From positions 372,001 to 436,000 of the forward strand of contig CAVRYA010000007.1 of the NCBI GenBank assembly GCA_963725315.1: a stretch of 64,000 bases of DNA. The letters are read 5' to 3'. Both the position numbers and the translations under genes were made by a program. The first letter of the stretch is position 1; every line of letters begins with the position of its first letter. Below are positions 55,744-64,000 of the stretch, piece after piece. The stretch is from JBBRHQ01 sp963725315 (lineage in GTDB: Bacteria; Actinomycetota; Thermoleophilia; Solirubrobacterales; 70-9). The notes under the pieces were generated by a model, which was not told the origin of the DNA, made no database searches, and was given only the letters and a program-made list of their open reading frames with translations.

Positions 55744-56952
55744 ATGGCCGTAGATACAGCCGCCTACAGCGAGATCACCGACGAGCAGCGCGCAATCACC
55801 GAGATGGTGCGCCAGTTCGCCGACGAGCAGATCATCCCCAACGCCGAGCACTACGACCACGCTGACGAGTTCCCGGAGCCGATCGTCGAGCAGATGAAGG
55901 AGCTGGGGCTGTTCGGGGTGACCATCCCCGAGGAGTACGACGGGATGGGGCTCGACCTGACCACCTACGCGATGATCGTCGAGGAGCTCTCGCGCGGCTG
56001 GATCTCGATCTCGGGCGTCGTCAACACCCACTTCATCGGCTCCTACCTGCTGATGAAGTTCGGCACCGACGAGCAGAAGGAGCACTTCCTGCCGAAGATG
56101 GCCACCGGCGAGATCCGCGCCGCCTTCTCGCTCTCCGAGCCCGAGGTCGGTTCCGACGTGCAGGGGATCAAGTCGAGCGCGAGGCTGGGCGACGACGGCC
56201 TCTGGGAGCTGAACGGCCAGAAGATGTGGGTCACCAACGGGCTCGGCTCCGGTGTCGTCTTCGTGCTGATGAAGACCGACAACCAGGCAGACCCCCCCTA
56301 CAAGGGGATGACCTGCTTCATCACCGAGAAGGAGCCCTGGGCCGAGCAGAACAGCGGCGATTACTCCGGCCTGGTAATCCCCCCGAAGATCAAGAAGATG
56401 GGCTACAAGGGGGTCGAGTCCACGGAGCTCGTCTACGACGGATACCGCTGCCCGCCGGAGCGCATCCTCGGCGGGCCCGGACGGCGTCGGCGAGGGCTTC
56501 GTGCAGATGATGGACGCGCTCGAGGTCGGCCGCGTCAACGTCGCCGCCCGCGGCGTCGGCATCGCCCAGCGGGCGCTCGAGCTGGCGCTCCGCTACAGCC
56601 AGGAGCGCAAGACCTTCGGCAAGCCGATCGCCCAGCACCAGGCGATCCAGTTCAAGCTCGCCGACATGGCGACCAAGGTCGAGGCAGCGCGACTGATGAC
56701 CCTGAAGGCGGCGCGGATGAAGGACGCCGGCGAGCGCTCCGACCTCGAGGCCGGGATGGCGAAGCTGCTCGCCTCGGAGAGCGGCAAGGAGGTGGTCGAG
56801 GATTGCTTCCGGATCCACGGCGGCTACGGCTACTCGAAGGAGTACGAGATCGAGCGCCTCTACCGCGACGCCCCCCTGCTGCTGATCGGCGAGGGCACCT
56901 CCGAGATCCAGCGCATGGTGATCGGCAAGAAGCTGCTGCAGCGCTACAAGAT

Positions 56953-56956
<4 letters not shown>
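55744..56956 (+). CDS. Acyl-CoA dehydrogenase (one frameshift)
   Basis: This FAD enzyme oxidises an acyl-CoA to the 2,3-enoyl-CoA. Visible motifs are FSLSEPEVGSDVQGIKSSA (flavin and CoA binding), QKMWVTNG and, after the break, RKTFGKPIAQHQAIQFKLADM. The catalytic Glu is in LLIGEGTSEIQ near the C-terminus. The frame breaks at 56479/56480 (CCCGGAC for CCCGAC); corrected length is 403 residues. Surrounding ethylmalonyl-CoA-pathway genes make methylsuccinyl-CoA dehydrogenase a reasonable guess, but glutaryl- or short-chain substrates cannot be excluded. Confidence 0.9.
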
Positions 56957-57654
<698 letters not shown>

Positions 57655-57661
57655 GCGTCCT

Positions 57662-58024
57662 GTGGCCTCGACCGCCGACCTCATTCGCACCGCCGTCACC
57701 CGCTTTCAGGAAGAGGTTCCGGCGCTCGCGAACCTGAAGCTCGTCTTCGGCCTCGAGCTTCGCGGCCGGGGTGACATCCAGCTCTACCGGGTCGAGGTTC
57801 CCGGCCCGACCGTGAGCAAGGACCTCGCCCGCGACGAGCGGGTCCTGGTCGAGATCGACCGCTCCACCTTCAACGAGCTTGCCGAGCGCGGCACCGTGAA
57901 GAGCTACCGCAAGGCTTTCGAGACCGGCCACATCAAGGTCGAGGGTGACTCCAACGTGCTGAAGCTGATCGCCCAGGTCGTCGAGCGCCAGGAGCAGCGG
58001 GCGCGGCTGAAGAAAGCCCGCTAG
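57662..58024 (+). CDS. SCP2-like sterol/lipid carrier-domain protein
   Basis: This 120-residue protein resembles the SCP2 lipid-binding fold: LKLVFGLELRGRGDIQLYRV, then VLVEIDRSTFNELAERG and GHIKVEGDSNVLKLIAQVV. SCP2 domains bind acyl-CoAs or sterols. It starts with GTG 7 bases after the SDR stop and probably belongs to the same operon as the acyl-CoA dehydrogenase. Confidence 0.7.
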   Translation: MASTADLIRTAVTRFQEEVPALANLKLVFGLELRGRGDIQLYRVEVPGPTVSKDLARDERVLVEIDRSTFNELAERGTVKSYRKAFETGHIKVEGDSNVLKLIAQVVERQEQRARLKKAR

Positions 58025-58029
58025 CGTCG

Positions 58030-59130
58030 GTGGCGCCGCGCCGACCCGAGCGCCTGCCGCGCCTGCGTGCCGCCACCCAGCTCCTCCATCGTCCGGTCGC
58101 GATGCGCGATCCGGTCGAGGTGGCGAGGGCGATCGCGGGCGCCCAGGCCCAGGACATCCATGCCGGCCCGCTCACCTTCCGTTCCCGCAGCCGCCGCCTG
58201 ACGCTCGCCGACATCGACCGGGCCCGCACCGAAGAGCGCTCGCTGCTCCGCACCTGGGTGATGCGGATGACGATCCATCTGATCCCGGCCGACGACGCAG
58301 GCTGGATGTTGCCGCTGTTCGAGCCGATAACCGAGAGGTGGTCGCGGAGACGGCTGCAGCAGCTCGGGATGCCGGCGAAAGACCTAGGTAAGGCCCTAAA
58401 GGTGGCAAAGCGGACACTCGAGCGGGAAGGACCGGTGACGCGCCCGCAGTTGCGCGAGCGGATCGCGGCCGCCGGCGTCGCCCTCGACCAGCAGACCAGT
58501 CTGCACGTGATCGGCCTGGCGGTTACCAGCGGCCTCGCCTGCCTCGGCCCCGACCACGGCCGCAGCGCCTGCCTCGTGCTGCGCGAGGACTGGCTTGGCA
58601 AGATGCCGCGTTTCGACCGCGATGCCGCGCTGGCCGAGCTGGCACGCCGCTATCTGGGCGCGTTCGGGCCGGCCACCGACCGGGACTTCGCCTACTGGTC
58701 CGGGCTTCCGCTGGGGCAGGTGCGCCAGGGCTTGCGCTCGATCGCGGGTGAGCTCGAGGAGTCGAAGCTCGGCGCCGGGGCACTGCTCTCGCTGCGCAAC
58801 CGGCGCGTGCGGATGCCGAGGGCCGGCCAGCTTCGCATGCTCGGCGCCTTCGACACCTACATGCTCGGCTACCGGGATCGCGACTTCGCGCTGCCAGCCG
58901 AACACCGTGCCCACCTGAAGGCTGGCGGCGGCGGCTGGCTGCGGCCGGTGATCGTCCGCGACGGGGTCGTGGTCGGCGGCTGGAGCTACAGACGCAAGGG
59001 AGGTCGGGTCGAGGTGGAGCTCAGGGATCCGGATAGCTTGAGCGCCGCGGATCGCGAGGCGATCGACGTCGAGCTGGCCGACATCGAGCGTTTCGAGGGG
59101 TGTCGGGTGAGCGCAGTCGACGGGACCTAG
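58030..59130 (+). CDS. AlkZ-family (HTH_42) winged-helix DNA glycosylase-like protein
   Basis: This 366-residue protein has the layout of the winged-helix HTH_42 family, which includes Streptomyces AlkZ and E. coli YcaQ, glycosylases that unhook DNA interstrand crosslinks. The catalytic-type segment IAGAQAQDIHAGPL (near residue 35) carries the Q-x-Q form seen in AlkZ-like members. The family block LLRTWVMRMTIHLIP and a late AFDTYMLGYRDRDF are present. It follows the SCP2-like gene by 5 bases. No antibiotic gene cluster is visible, so a general alkylation-repair role is likelier than self-resistance. Confidence 0.82.
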   Translation: MAPRRPERLPRLRAATQLLHRPVAMRDPVEVARAIAGAQAQDIHAGPLTFRSRSRRLTLADIDRARTEERSLLRTWVMRMTIHLIPADDAGWMLPLFEPITERWSRRRLQQLGMPAKDLGKALKVAKRTLEREGPVTRPQLRERIAAAGVALDQQTSLHVIGLAVTSGLACLGPDHGRSACLVLREDWLGKMPRFDRDAALAELARRYLGAFGPATDRDFAYWSGLPLGQVRQGLRSIAGELEESKLGAGALLSLRNRRVRMPRAGQLRMLGAFDTYMLGYRDRDFALPAEHRAHLKAGGGGWLRPVIVRDGVVVGGWSYRRKGGRVEVELRDPDSLSAADREAIDVELADIERFEGCRVSAVDGT

Positions 59131-59223
59131 GCGGAGGCTCGGTCACCGCTCAACGCCGAGGCGGGTACGATCCCGCGCCGGGAGCAGGAGGGTGAAACCC
59201 ATCCAAGGAGAAACGCCCACCAA

Positions 59224-59734
59224 ATGAGCAACGAGACGCACAAGCTGAACACCGACCAGGCCACGCGCGAGGCCTCCGGCGCCCATCGCTACGGGCGCTA
59301 CCTCGAGGAGTTCGAGGTCGGCGACGTCTACGAGCACTGGCCGGCGAAGACCGTCACCGAGTCCGATGACCACCTCTTCTGCCTGATCACGATGAACCAC
59401 CACCCGCTGCACCTCAACGACGTCTACGCGGGCGCCTCCCAGCAGGGCCAGAACGTCGTCGTCGGGCCGCTGGTCTACTCGCTGGCACTGGGGATGTCGG
59501 TCTCAGACGTCTCCGGCAAGGCGATCGCCAACCTCGCCACCGAGGAGCTCAGCCACCCGGCGCCGGTCTTCCACGGCGACACGCTCTACTGCGAGTCCGA
59601 GGTGCTCGACGTGCGCGCCCTCGGAGTCGAAGCCCGACCGCGGCGTGGTCAAGGTCCACACCCGCGTCTACAAGCAGGACGGGACGCTGGTGGCCGAGTT
59701 CAAGCGCGCCGTGCTGGTGCCCCGGAAGCCCTAG
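59224..59734 (+). CDS. MaoC-like hydratase, possibly mesaconyl-CoA hydratase (one frameshift)
   Basis: This 169-residue (corrected) hot-dog-fold enzyme has the MaoC hydratase motif in VTESDDHLFCLITMNHHPLH, where Asp and His are the catalytic pair, and VVVGPLVYSLALGM. The frame breaks at 59623/59624 (CTCGGAG for CTCGAG); the second part reads KPDRGVVKVHTRVYKQDG. In actinobacterial ethylmalonyl-CoA clusters a MaoC protein hydrates mesaconyl-CoA to methylmalyl-CoA, the substrate of the lyase at 53536. This role is inferred from context. Confidence 0.87.
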
Positions 59735-59768
59735 CATCCGTTCCCCCAGCGGCTAGGAGGAGGACGGC

Positions 59769-60005
59769 ATGGTCAACTTCAAGAGGCTCACCGACAAGGC
59801 CAAGGACGTGGTCGAGAAGCGAGGCGGGGTCGATTCGCTGAAGGAGGACGCGCAGGAGCTGCGCGACGTCGCCAAGGGCAAGGGCAGCCTCAAGGACAAG
59901 GCCAAGGCGGCCACGGACGCGGTCAAGGAGCCCGGCGCAGCGGGAGCCGGCCAGAGCCGTCCGGAACACGAGCCCGAGGGCGAAGGGCCGCCGCCGGCAG
60001 CCTAG
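59769..60005 (+). CDS. MT0933/Rv0909-like small antitoxin-family protein
   Basis: This 78-residue Lys/Ala/Asp-rich protein (RLTDKAKDVVEKRGGVDSL, then DKAKAATDAVKEPG) matches the composition and repeat pattern of the MT0933 antitoxin family of actinobacteria. A disordered Pro/Glu tail follows. No adjacent toxin gene of the usual SRPBCC type is seen, so it may be an orphan or a simple helical protein. It has a good GGAGGAGG ribosome site. Confidence 0.6.
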   Translation: MVNFKRLTDKAKDVVEKRGGVDSLKEDAQELRDVAKGKGSLKDKAKAATDAVKEPGAAGAGQSRPEHEPEGEGPPPAA

Positions 60006-60014
60006 GCGGCGGCC

Positions 60015-60582
60015 TCAGTGAGCCTCGTCGGAGGCGTGCGCCGGGGGGCGTGACTCTTCGGCCAGCGAGGTGATCTCCAGCAGCCCGCGCGCCGCGTCGG
60101 AAAGCACCTCGGTCGCCTCCTCAGCGGAGCGGGCGTATAGCTCTACCAGGAGGTGGACGACGATCGCATCCTCGTCGTGCTTGTGGAAGCGGACGTGGGT
60201 GAAGAACTCGCGGGTGCCGGCGTCGCCGAAGGCGCCGTAGGTGAGCGACTCGAGCGGCCTCCGGGCCCGAGCAGGTCTCGACCTGGTCATGGTCCACGGT
60301 GACCGTGCAGGAGGCGACCCAGGGGGTCCCCGCAACCATCCGCTCCCAGCGGTCCTCGATACCTACCACGCGGTCGCCCTGCAGGGCCAGATGGGGCTGA
60401 TCGTGCATGCAGTCCAGGCACTGGACCACCGACTCCTGAACCTCGTCGATGCCTTCGGTGGGCGCGCCGCTCTCGGGGTCGATGCGGCGGATCGCGTCGT
60501 AGTGGATCTGGATCTCGAGGTTCTGCGACCAGCAGCGATAGCAGCGAAGCCACGCCGAGCGGTCTCCGTTCATCGCGCTCAT
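60015..60582 (-). CDS. Zinc-binding protein of unknown function (one frameshift)
   Basis: The N-terminal part has two CxxC pairs (LRCYRCWSQN and VVQCLDCMHD), which suggest a zinc ribbon. The C-terminal part is an alpha/beta domain with FFTHVRFHKHDEDAIVVHLL. The frame breaks at 60266-60268 (a run of three C where two are expected). The corrected protein is 188 residues. I do not recognise a named family. Confidence 0.65.
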
Positions 60583-60622
60583 GCTCCCATTGTGGCGGAA
60601 CGGAGCCGAATTCCGGCAGGTC

Positions 60623-61402
60623 TCAGCCGACCTGGGAGATCGCGGCCTCGAACGGGGCCGCAGAGAGCCCCGGCGTGCCGAGGGCCTTGGTCCCGTTGGG
60701 GCCGGTGACGACGAAGGAGGGGGTGCCGTTGAAGCCGTGGGAGACGGCCTGATTGCTGGTCCCCTTCATCTCCTTCTTCAGCGCGGGGCTCTTGCGGGCG
60801 CTGTTCCACTTGCCGATGTCGGGCACGCCCGCGGCCCGTGCGACTGCCTTCAGGAAGGAGTCGTCGGCGTAGCCCGAGTTCTCGACCCCCTGGTTGCGGT
60901 AGAAGATCTCGATGTAGTTCCAGCCCCGGCCCTGCTGGCCGGCGGCGATCGCCGCGGCCCCGGCGTCGACCGACTGCGGCCCGATGATCAGGTAGTTGCG
61001 GAAATCGAGCCGCGCCTTGCCCTGGCGCACCGGGCCGGAGATCAGCTTCGGGATCACCGCCTCGGAGTACTCCTTGCAGATCGGGCACTGAAGGTCGCCG
61101 AACTCGATCACCTTGGCCCTGGCGCCCGGCTCGCCGATGGTCAACGCGTCCTGAGGGATGCCCTTCAGCTGCCTGTTGACCAGGCCGGCGTCCTGGATGT
61201 CCCCCGCGCTGCCGCCGCCCGAGTCCGAGCCCGACTGGCTGATCAGGATGAAGGCGGCGACGACGACGATCGCCGCGAAGACCGCGGCGGCGCCGAGCTT
61301 GAGCATCCGCTCGCGGCGCTCGCTCGCCTGCGCCGCAGCCTCCTCGCGGAGGCGTTGCTCACGCAGCTTCGCCTTGCGCTCGTCGCGCTGCCGGTCAGCC
61401 AT
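60623..61402 (-). CDS. DsbA/BdbD-like membrane-anchored thiol oxidase
   Basis: This 259-residue protein has a charged cytoplasmic N-terminus and one transmembrane helix (about residues 36-55). Its extracytoplasmic DsbA-type thioredoxin domain has the active site FGDLQCPICKEYS near residue 107 and the cis-Pro loop FNGTPSFVV. It introduces disulfides into secreted proteins. The next gene in the operon, a VKOR homologue, would reoxidise it, the common actinobacterial arrangement. Confidence 0.9.
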   Translation of the reverse strand: MADRQRDERKAKLREQRLREEAAAQASERRERMLKLGAAAVFAAIVVVAAFILISQSGSDSGGGSAGDIQDAGLVNRQLKGIPQDALTIGEPGARAKVIEFGDLQCPICKEYSEAVIPKLISGPVRQGKARLDFRNYLIIGPQSVDAGAAAIAAGQQGRGWNYIEIFYRNQGVENSGYADDSFLKAVARAAGVPDIGKWNSARKSPALKKEMKGTSNQAVSHGFNGTPSFVVTGPNGTKALGTPGLSAAPFEAAISQVG

Positions 61403-61413
61403 CGCCGGGAATC

Positions 61414-61884
61414 CTAGGCAGGATCGCTCACGGCGGTCTGAGCGCCGCCCTCCGCGGAGCGAAGCTCATCGCCGACGAAGCGGTAGGCCCGGAGCGCGTT
61501 GAGCGCGAAGAGCAAGGTCATCAGCACGGCGCTGGCCACGCACCATTGGCAGATCGCGTCGATCACGAACAGCTCCAGGTAGGTGAGGTAGGCGCTGAAG
61601 CCGAAGCCGACCAGCGCCAGCATCAGGCCGCCGAAGCGGGCGGCGTCGCCGCGGGCGATCGCGGCCCCGAGGAGGGCCACGTAGCCGACGATCCCGATCA
61701 CCGCGACGTTGATCCCCGCCAGGTCGGAGTAGACGCTGTCGGCGACCGTCTCGCACCCGCTTCCGCCGGCCAGGCAGGCCGGGGCGCCGCCGCCCGACTC
61801 GGCGATCGCGATGTAGGTGGCGACGCCGATCCCGGCCAGGGCGAGCGCCCCCGAGAGCAGCCGGATGATCCGCTCGGTGGGCAT
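61414..61884 (-). CDS. Vitamin K epoxide reductase (VKOR) family protein
   Basis: This 156-residue membrane protein has four or five helices. It contains the loop Cys pair (ACLAGGSGCETV, near residues 36 and 43) and the quinone-side CxxC in AICQWCVASAV (near residue 115). The conserved Ser after the loop pair is present in VADSVYS. Bacterial VKOR replaces DsbB, passing electrons from DsbA to quinone. The ATG lies upstream of the dsbA-like gene in the same operon. Confidence 0.92.
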   Translation of the reverse strand: MPTERIIRLLSGALALAGIGVATYIAIAESGGGAPACLAGGSGCETVADSVYSDLAGINVAVIGIVGYVALLGAAIARGDAARFGGLMLALVGFGFSAYLTYLELFVIDAICQWCVASAVLMTLLFALNALRAYRFVGDELRSAEGGAQTAVSDPA

Positions 61885-61893
61885 GCGCCGATT

Positions 61894-62421
61894 CTAGGGC
61901 GGGGGGTCATCGGGCCGGCCGAGCTCCTCGCGCAGCATCGAGTGCATGACCACATCGATCCTCCGGTCCTTGATCTCGATCCACGACCTCAGCACGCCCT
62001 CGCGCACGAACCCGGCCGCCTCGGCGACCCGGGAGGAGGCCTCATTTCCGACCTCCGTCCCGATCTCGAGCCGCACCAGGGGCAGCGATTCGAAGGCGTG
62101 CCGGGCCAGCAGGCGGACCGCCCTCCTCGCCACCCCACGGCCACGCGCCTCGGCCGCGGTCCAGTAGCCGATCTCAGCCCGCTTGTGCTCGTGGTTGACG
62201 TCGAGCAGGCCGACCGACCCGAGCAGGCGATCGGCGCCGTCGACGACCAGCAGCGAGAGGTCCGTCCCCGCCAGGCGCCGTTCCTCGCTGACCCGGAGCC
62301 AGCGGCGCGCCTCTTCCTCGCCGTAGGGGGAGGGGACCTGCGTGTAGCGGGGAATCTGAGGATCCTGGCAGGCCGCGACCAGAGCGGCGACGTCCGATTC
62401 GCGCTTCAGCCTCAGGTTCAC
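61894..62421 (-). CDS. GNAT N-acetyltransferase (RimJ/RimL-like)
   Basis: This is a GNAT acetyltransferase of at least 175 residues. It has the acetyl-CoA loop ARGRGVARRAVRLLARHAF (near residue 95) and the RimJ-type patterns GYWTAAEARG and NEASSRVAEAAGFVREGVL. The GTG at 62421 is the first standard start. Sequence of the family type (LPEPIAFPAEGLGDG) continues upstream in frame to a CTG at 62469, which overlaps the mutase stop, so the real protein may be 16 residues longer. Confidence 0.82.
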   Translation of the reverse strand: MNLRLKRESDVAALVAACQDPQIPRYTQVPSPYGEEEARRWLRVSEERRLAGTDLSLLVVDGADRLLGSVGLLDVNHEHKRAEIGYWTAAEARGRGVARRAVRLLARHAFESLPLVRLEIGTEVGNEASSRVAEAAGFVREGVLRSWIEIKDRRIDVVMHSMLREELGRPDDPPP

Positions 62422-62461
62422 GGTCCCGTCGCCTAGTCCTTCGGCGGGGAAGGCGATCGGC

Positions 62462-64000
62462 TCAGGCAGGGGTCGGCTCCGGGGAGCCGTGGCGCTGCGC
62501 GACGAGCTCGACCATCTCGGCCATGATCCGGTTGATCTGGAAGTCCCGCGGCGTGTAGACGCCGGCGACGCCGGCCTCGCGCAGGCGCGCGGCATCCGCG
62601 GCCGGGATGATGCCCCCGACCACAACGGGCACCTCGACCCCCTGTTCGCGCAGCAGGCGCACGACCTCGGGAATCAGCTCCAAGTGGGAGCCGGAGAGGA
62701 TCGAGAGCCCGACGATGTCGACGTCCTCCTCGATCGCCGACTCGGCGATCTCCGCGGGGGTGAGCCGGATCCCCTGGTAGACGACCTCCATGCCGACGTC
62801 GCGGGCCCGCAGCGCGACCTGCTCGGAGCCGTTGGAGTGCCCGTCGAGCCCTGGCTTGCCGACCAGGAGCTTGATCCTGTGGCCGATCGCCTCGGAGACC
62901 TCCTCGACGCGGGCGTGCAGCGCGGCCAGCTGGGCCGGGTCGCCCGGTGGCGCGGCCCCGTCCACGCCGGTCGGCGCGCGGTAGGCGCCGAAGGCGCGGC
63001 GCAGAACCTCTGACCACTCGCCGGTGGTGGCGCCCGCCTTGGCGGCGGCGATTGTCGCCGGCATGATGTTCTCCTCGCCGGCCGCGACGCGCTCCAGCTC
63101 TTCCAGGGCCGCGGCGACCGCCTCGCCGTCGCGCTTTGCCCGCCAGCGCTCGAGCGCCTCGATCCGCTCCCGCTCCACCTCCGGGTCGGGCTCGAGGATC
63201 CCGGCGCCGGCGCCGGCGGTCAGCGGCGAAGGCTCGGTCTCGGTGAAGCTGTTCTGGCCGACGACCTTGAGCTCGCCGCGCTCGATCCGCGCCACCCGCT
63301 CGCGCTGGGACTCGACCAGTCGCGCCTTCATGTAGGGGACGGCCTCGACCGCGCCGCCATGCTCCTCGACGACCGCCATCTCCGCCCGCGCCCCCTCGCA
63401 GAGCTCCTCCACCAGCCCCTCCATCACCTTCGAGCCTTCGAAGACGTCGGGATACTCCAGCAGGTCGGTCTCGTTCGCGAGCACCTGCTGGATCCGCAGG
63501 CTCCACTGCTGGTCCCAGGGGCGGGGAAGGCCCATCGCCTCGTTCCAGGCCGGCAGCTGGATCGCCCGCGCCCGGGCGTCACGGCTCAGGGTTACCGCCA
63601 GCGCCTCGAGCACGATCCGCTGCACGTTGTTCTCGGGCTGAGACTCGGTCAGGCCGAGCGAGTTGACCTGGACCCCGTAGCGGAAGCGCAGCATCTTCGG
63701 GTCGGTGACCCCGAAGCGCTCGCGGCCGATCTCGTTCCAGAGCCGGCCCATCGCCCGCAGCTTGGCGATCTCCTCGATCAGCCGGATACCGGCGTTGACG
63801 AAGAAGGAGATGCGGCCGAAGACCTTGGGGAAGTCCCGCTCGGAGACCTGGCCCCTGCCGCGAACCTCTTCGAGAACGGCGATCCCGGTCGAGAGCGCGT
63901 AGGCGATCTCCTGCACCGGGGTCGCGCCGGCCTCCTGCAGGTGGTAGCTGCAGATATTGGTCGGGTTCCAGCTCGGCACCTCGTTGACGGCGAAGGCGAC
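62462..64000 (-). CDS. ecm: Ethylmalonyl-CoA mutase (N-terminal part beyond the window)
   Basis: This is a coenzyme-B12 mutase converting ethylmalonyl-CoA to methylsuccinyl-CoA. About 512 residues are visible and the frame is open at the window edge. The barrel part contains WNPTNICSYHLQEAG, the Ecm-typical RFRYGVQVNSLGLTESQPEN and LPAWNEAMGLPRPWDQQWSL. The C-terminal B12 domain has the base-off motif GLDGHSNG, with SILSGSH and GGIIPAADA. These blocks fit Ecm (MeaA) better than methylmalonyl-CoA mutase. It is a key enzyme of the ethylmalonyl-CoA pathway. Confidence 0.92.
   Translation of the reverse strand, partial: VAFAVNEVPSWNPTNICSYHLQEAGATPVQEIAYALSTGIAVLEEVRGRGQVSERDFPKVFGRISFFVNAGIRLIEEIAKLRAMGRLWNEIGRERFGVTDPKMLRFRYGVQVNSLGLTESQPENNVQRIVLEALAVTLSRDARARAIQLPAWNEAMGLPRPWDQQWSLRIQQVLANETDLLEYPDVFEGSKVMEGLVEELCEGARAEMAVVEEHGGAVEAVPYMKARLVESQRERVARIERGELKVVGQNSFTETEPSPLTAGAGAGILEPDPEVERERIEALERWRAKRDGEAVAAALEELERVAAGEENIMPATIAAAKAGATTGEWSEVLRRAFGAYRAPTGVDGAAPPGDPAQLAALHARVEEVSEAIGHRIKLLVGKPGLDGHSNGSEQVALRARDVGMEVVYQGIRLTPAEIAESAIEEDVDIVGLSILSGSHLELIPEVVRLLREQGVEVPVVVGGIIPAADAARLREAGVAGVYTPRDFQINRIMAEMVELVAQRHGSPEPTPA

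Noticed and set aside
59769..60005. Complete MT0933-type toxin-antitoxin locus
   Set aside because: No toxin-like partner gene is adjacent; the neighbours are a MaoC hydratase and a zinc-binding protein.

Overview
The window is 64 kb of very GC-rich bacterial DNA with strong G/C third-position bias, frequent GTG and TTG starts and many 4-base stop/start overlaps. Gene content fits a deep-branching actinobacterium, most likely of the Thermoleophilia/Solirubrobacterales type: GTP-type PEP carboxykinase, an actinobacterial-style SOS box, cell-wall-linked c-di-AMP riboswitches, a secreted protein with Ig-like TSITSGP repeats, a DsbA-VKOR pair and a PASTA-less Ser/Thr kinase. This placement is inference from gene content, because no 16S gene is present.

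Layout. 1-4.7 kb: 3' part of uvrC, rapZ, an ABC-2 type exporter and a VOC protein. 4.7-9.3 kb: a lower-glycolysis operon gap-pgk-tpiA-gpmI. 9.3-13.8 kb: a PadR regulator with an AT-rich palindrome, tgt, a Ser/Thr kinase with a lipoprotein, and a metallophosphoesterase. 13.9-18.6 kb: an M48 protease running into a structured repeat array, DUF3467, rlmH, argS and a P-loop-like protein. 18.6-27.3 kb: two cytochrome c maturation blocks (ccmH/ccmG and ccmE/ccmF/ccmI-like), tRNA-Gly, a secreted copper-protein candidate under a CRP-like site, a glycosyltransferase, an SDR and secG. 27.3-31.3 kb: a short solute-binding lipoprotein, an isochorismatase, tRNA-Leu, lexA with its SOS box, a decayed SnoaL gene and RNase P RNA. 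32.2-36.7 kb: two c-di-AMP (ydaO-type) riboswitches, one before a beta-helix exoprotein and one before an RlpA-like cell-wall protein. 36.8-48.5 kb: glnA, a PhzF-like protein, a YyaL-like protein, a GGDEF-EAL protein, an aminotransferase, an acyl-CoA synthetase, a ferredoxin-like protein and sucDC. 48.6-64 kb: pckG, trpB2, an XRE/nucleotidyltransferase pair, malyl-CoA lyase, an acyl-CoA dehydrogenase, an AlkZ-like glycosylase, a MaoC hydratase, DsbA-VKOR and ethylmalonyl-CoA mutase (cut by the window end).

Metabolic reading. Malyl-CoA lyase (closely Chloroflexus-like), an acyl-CoA dehydrogenase, a MaoC hydratase, ethylmalonyl-CoA mutase, succinyl/malyl-CoA ligase subunits and PEP carboxykinase lie within 18 kb. 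Together they suggest acetyl-CoA assimilation by an ethylmalonyl-CoA-type route; crotonyl-CoA carboxylase/reductase is not in the window.

Two things stand out. First, a double-hairpin repeat occurs in six copies at three loci. Its loops and linker are invariant, and one base pair in each stem is swapped in a compensated way between loci. Second, at least thirteen single-base indels (eleven +1, two -1) interrupt nine otherwise well-conserved genes, three of them in gap alone. Sequence error is the most likely cause, and this limits how literally the broken reading frames should be taken.
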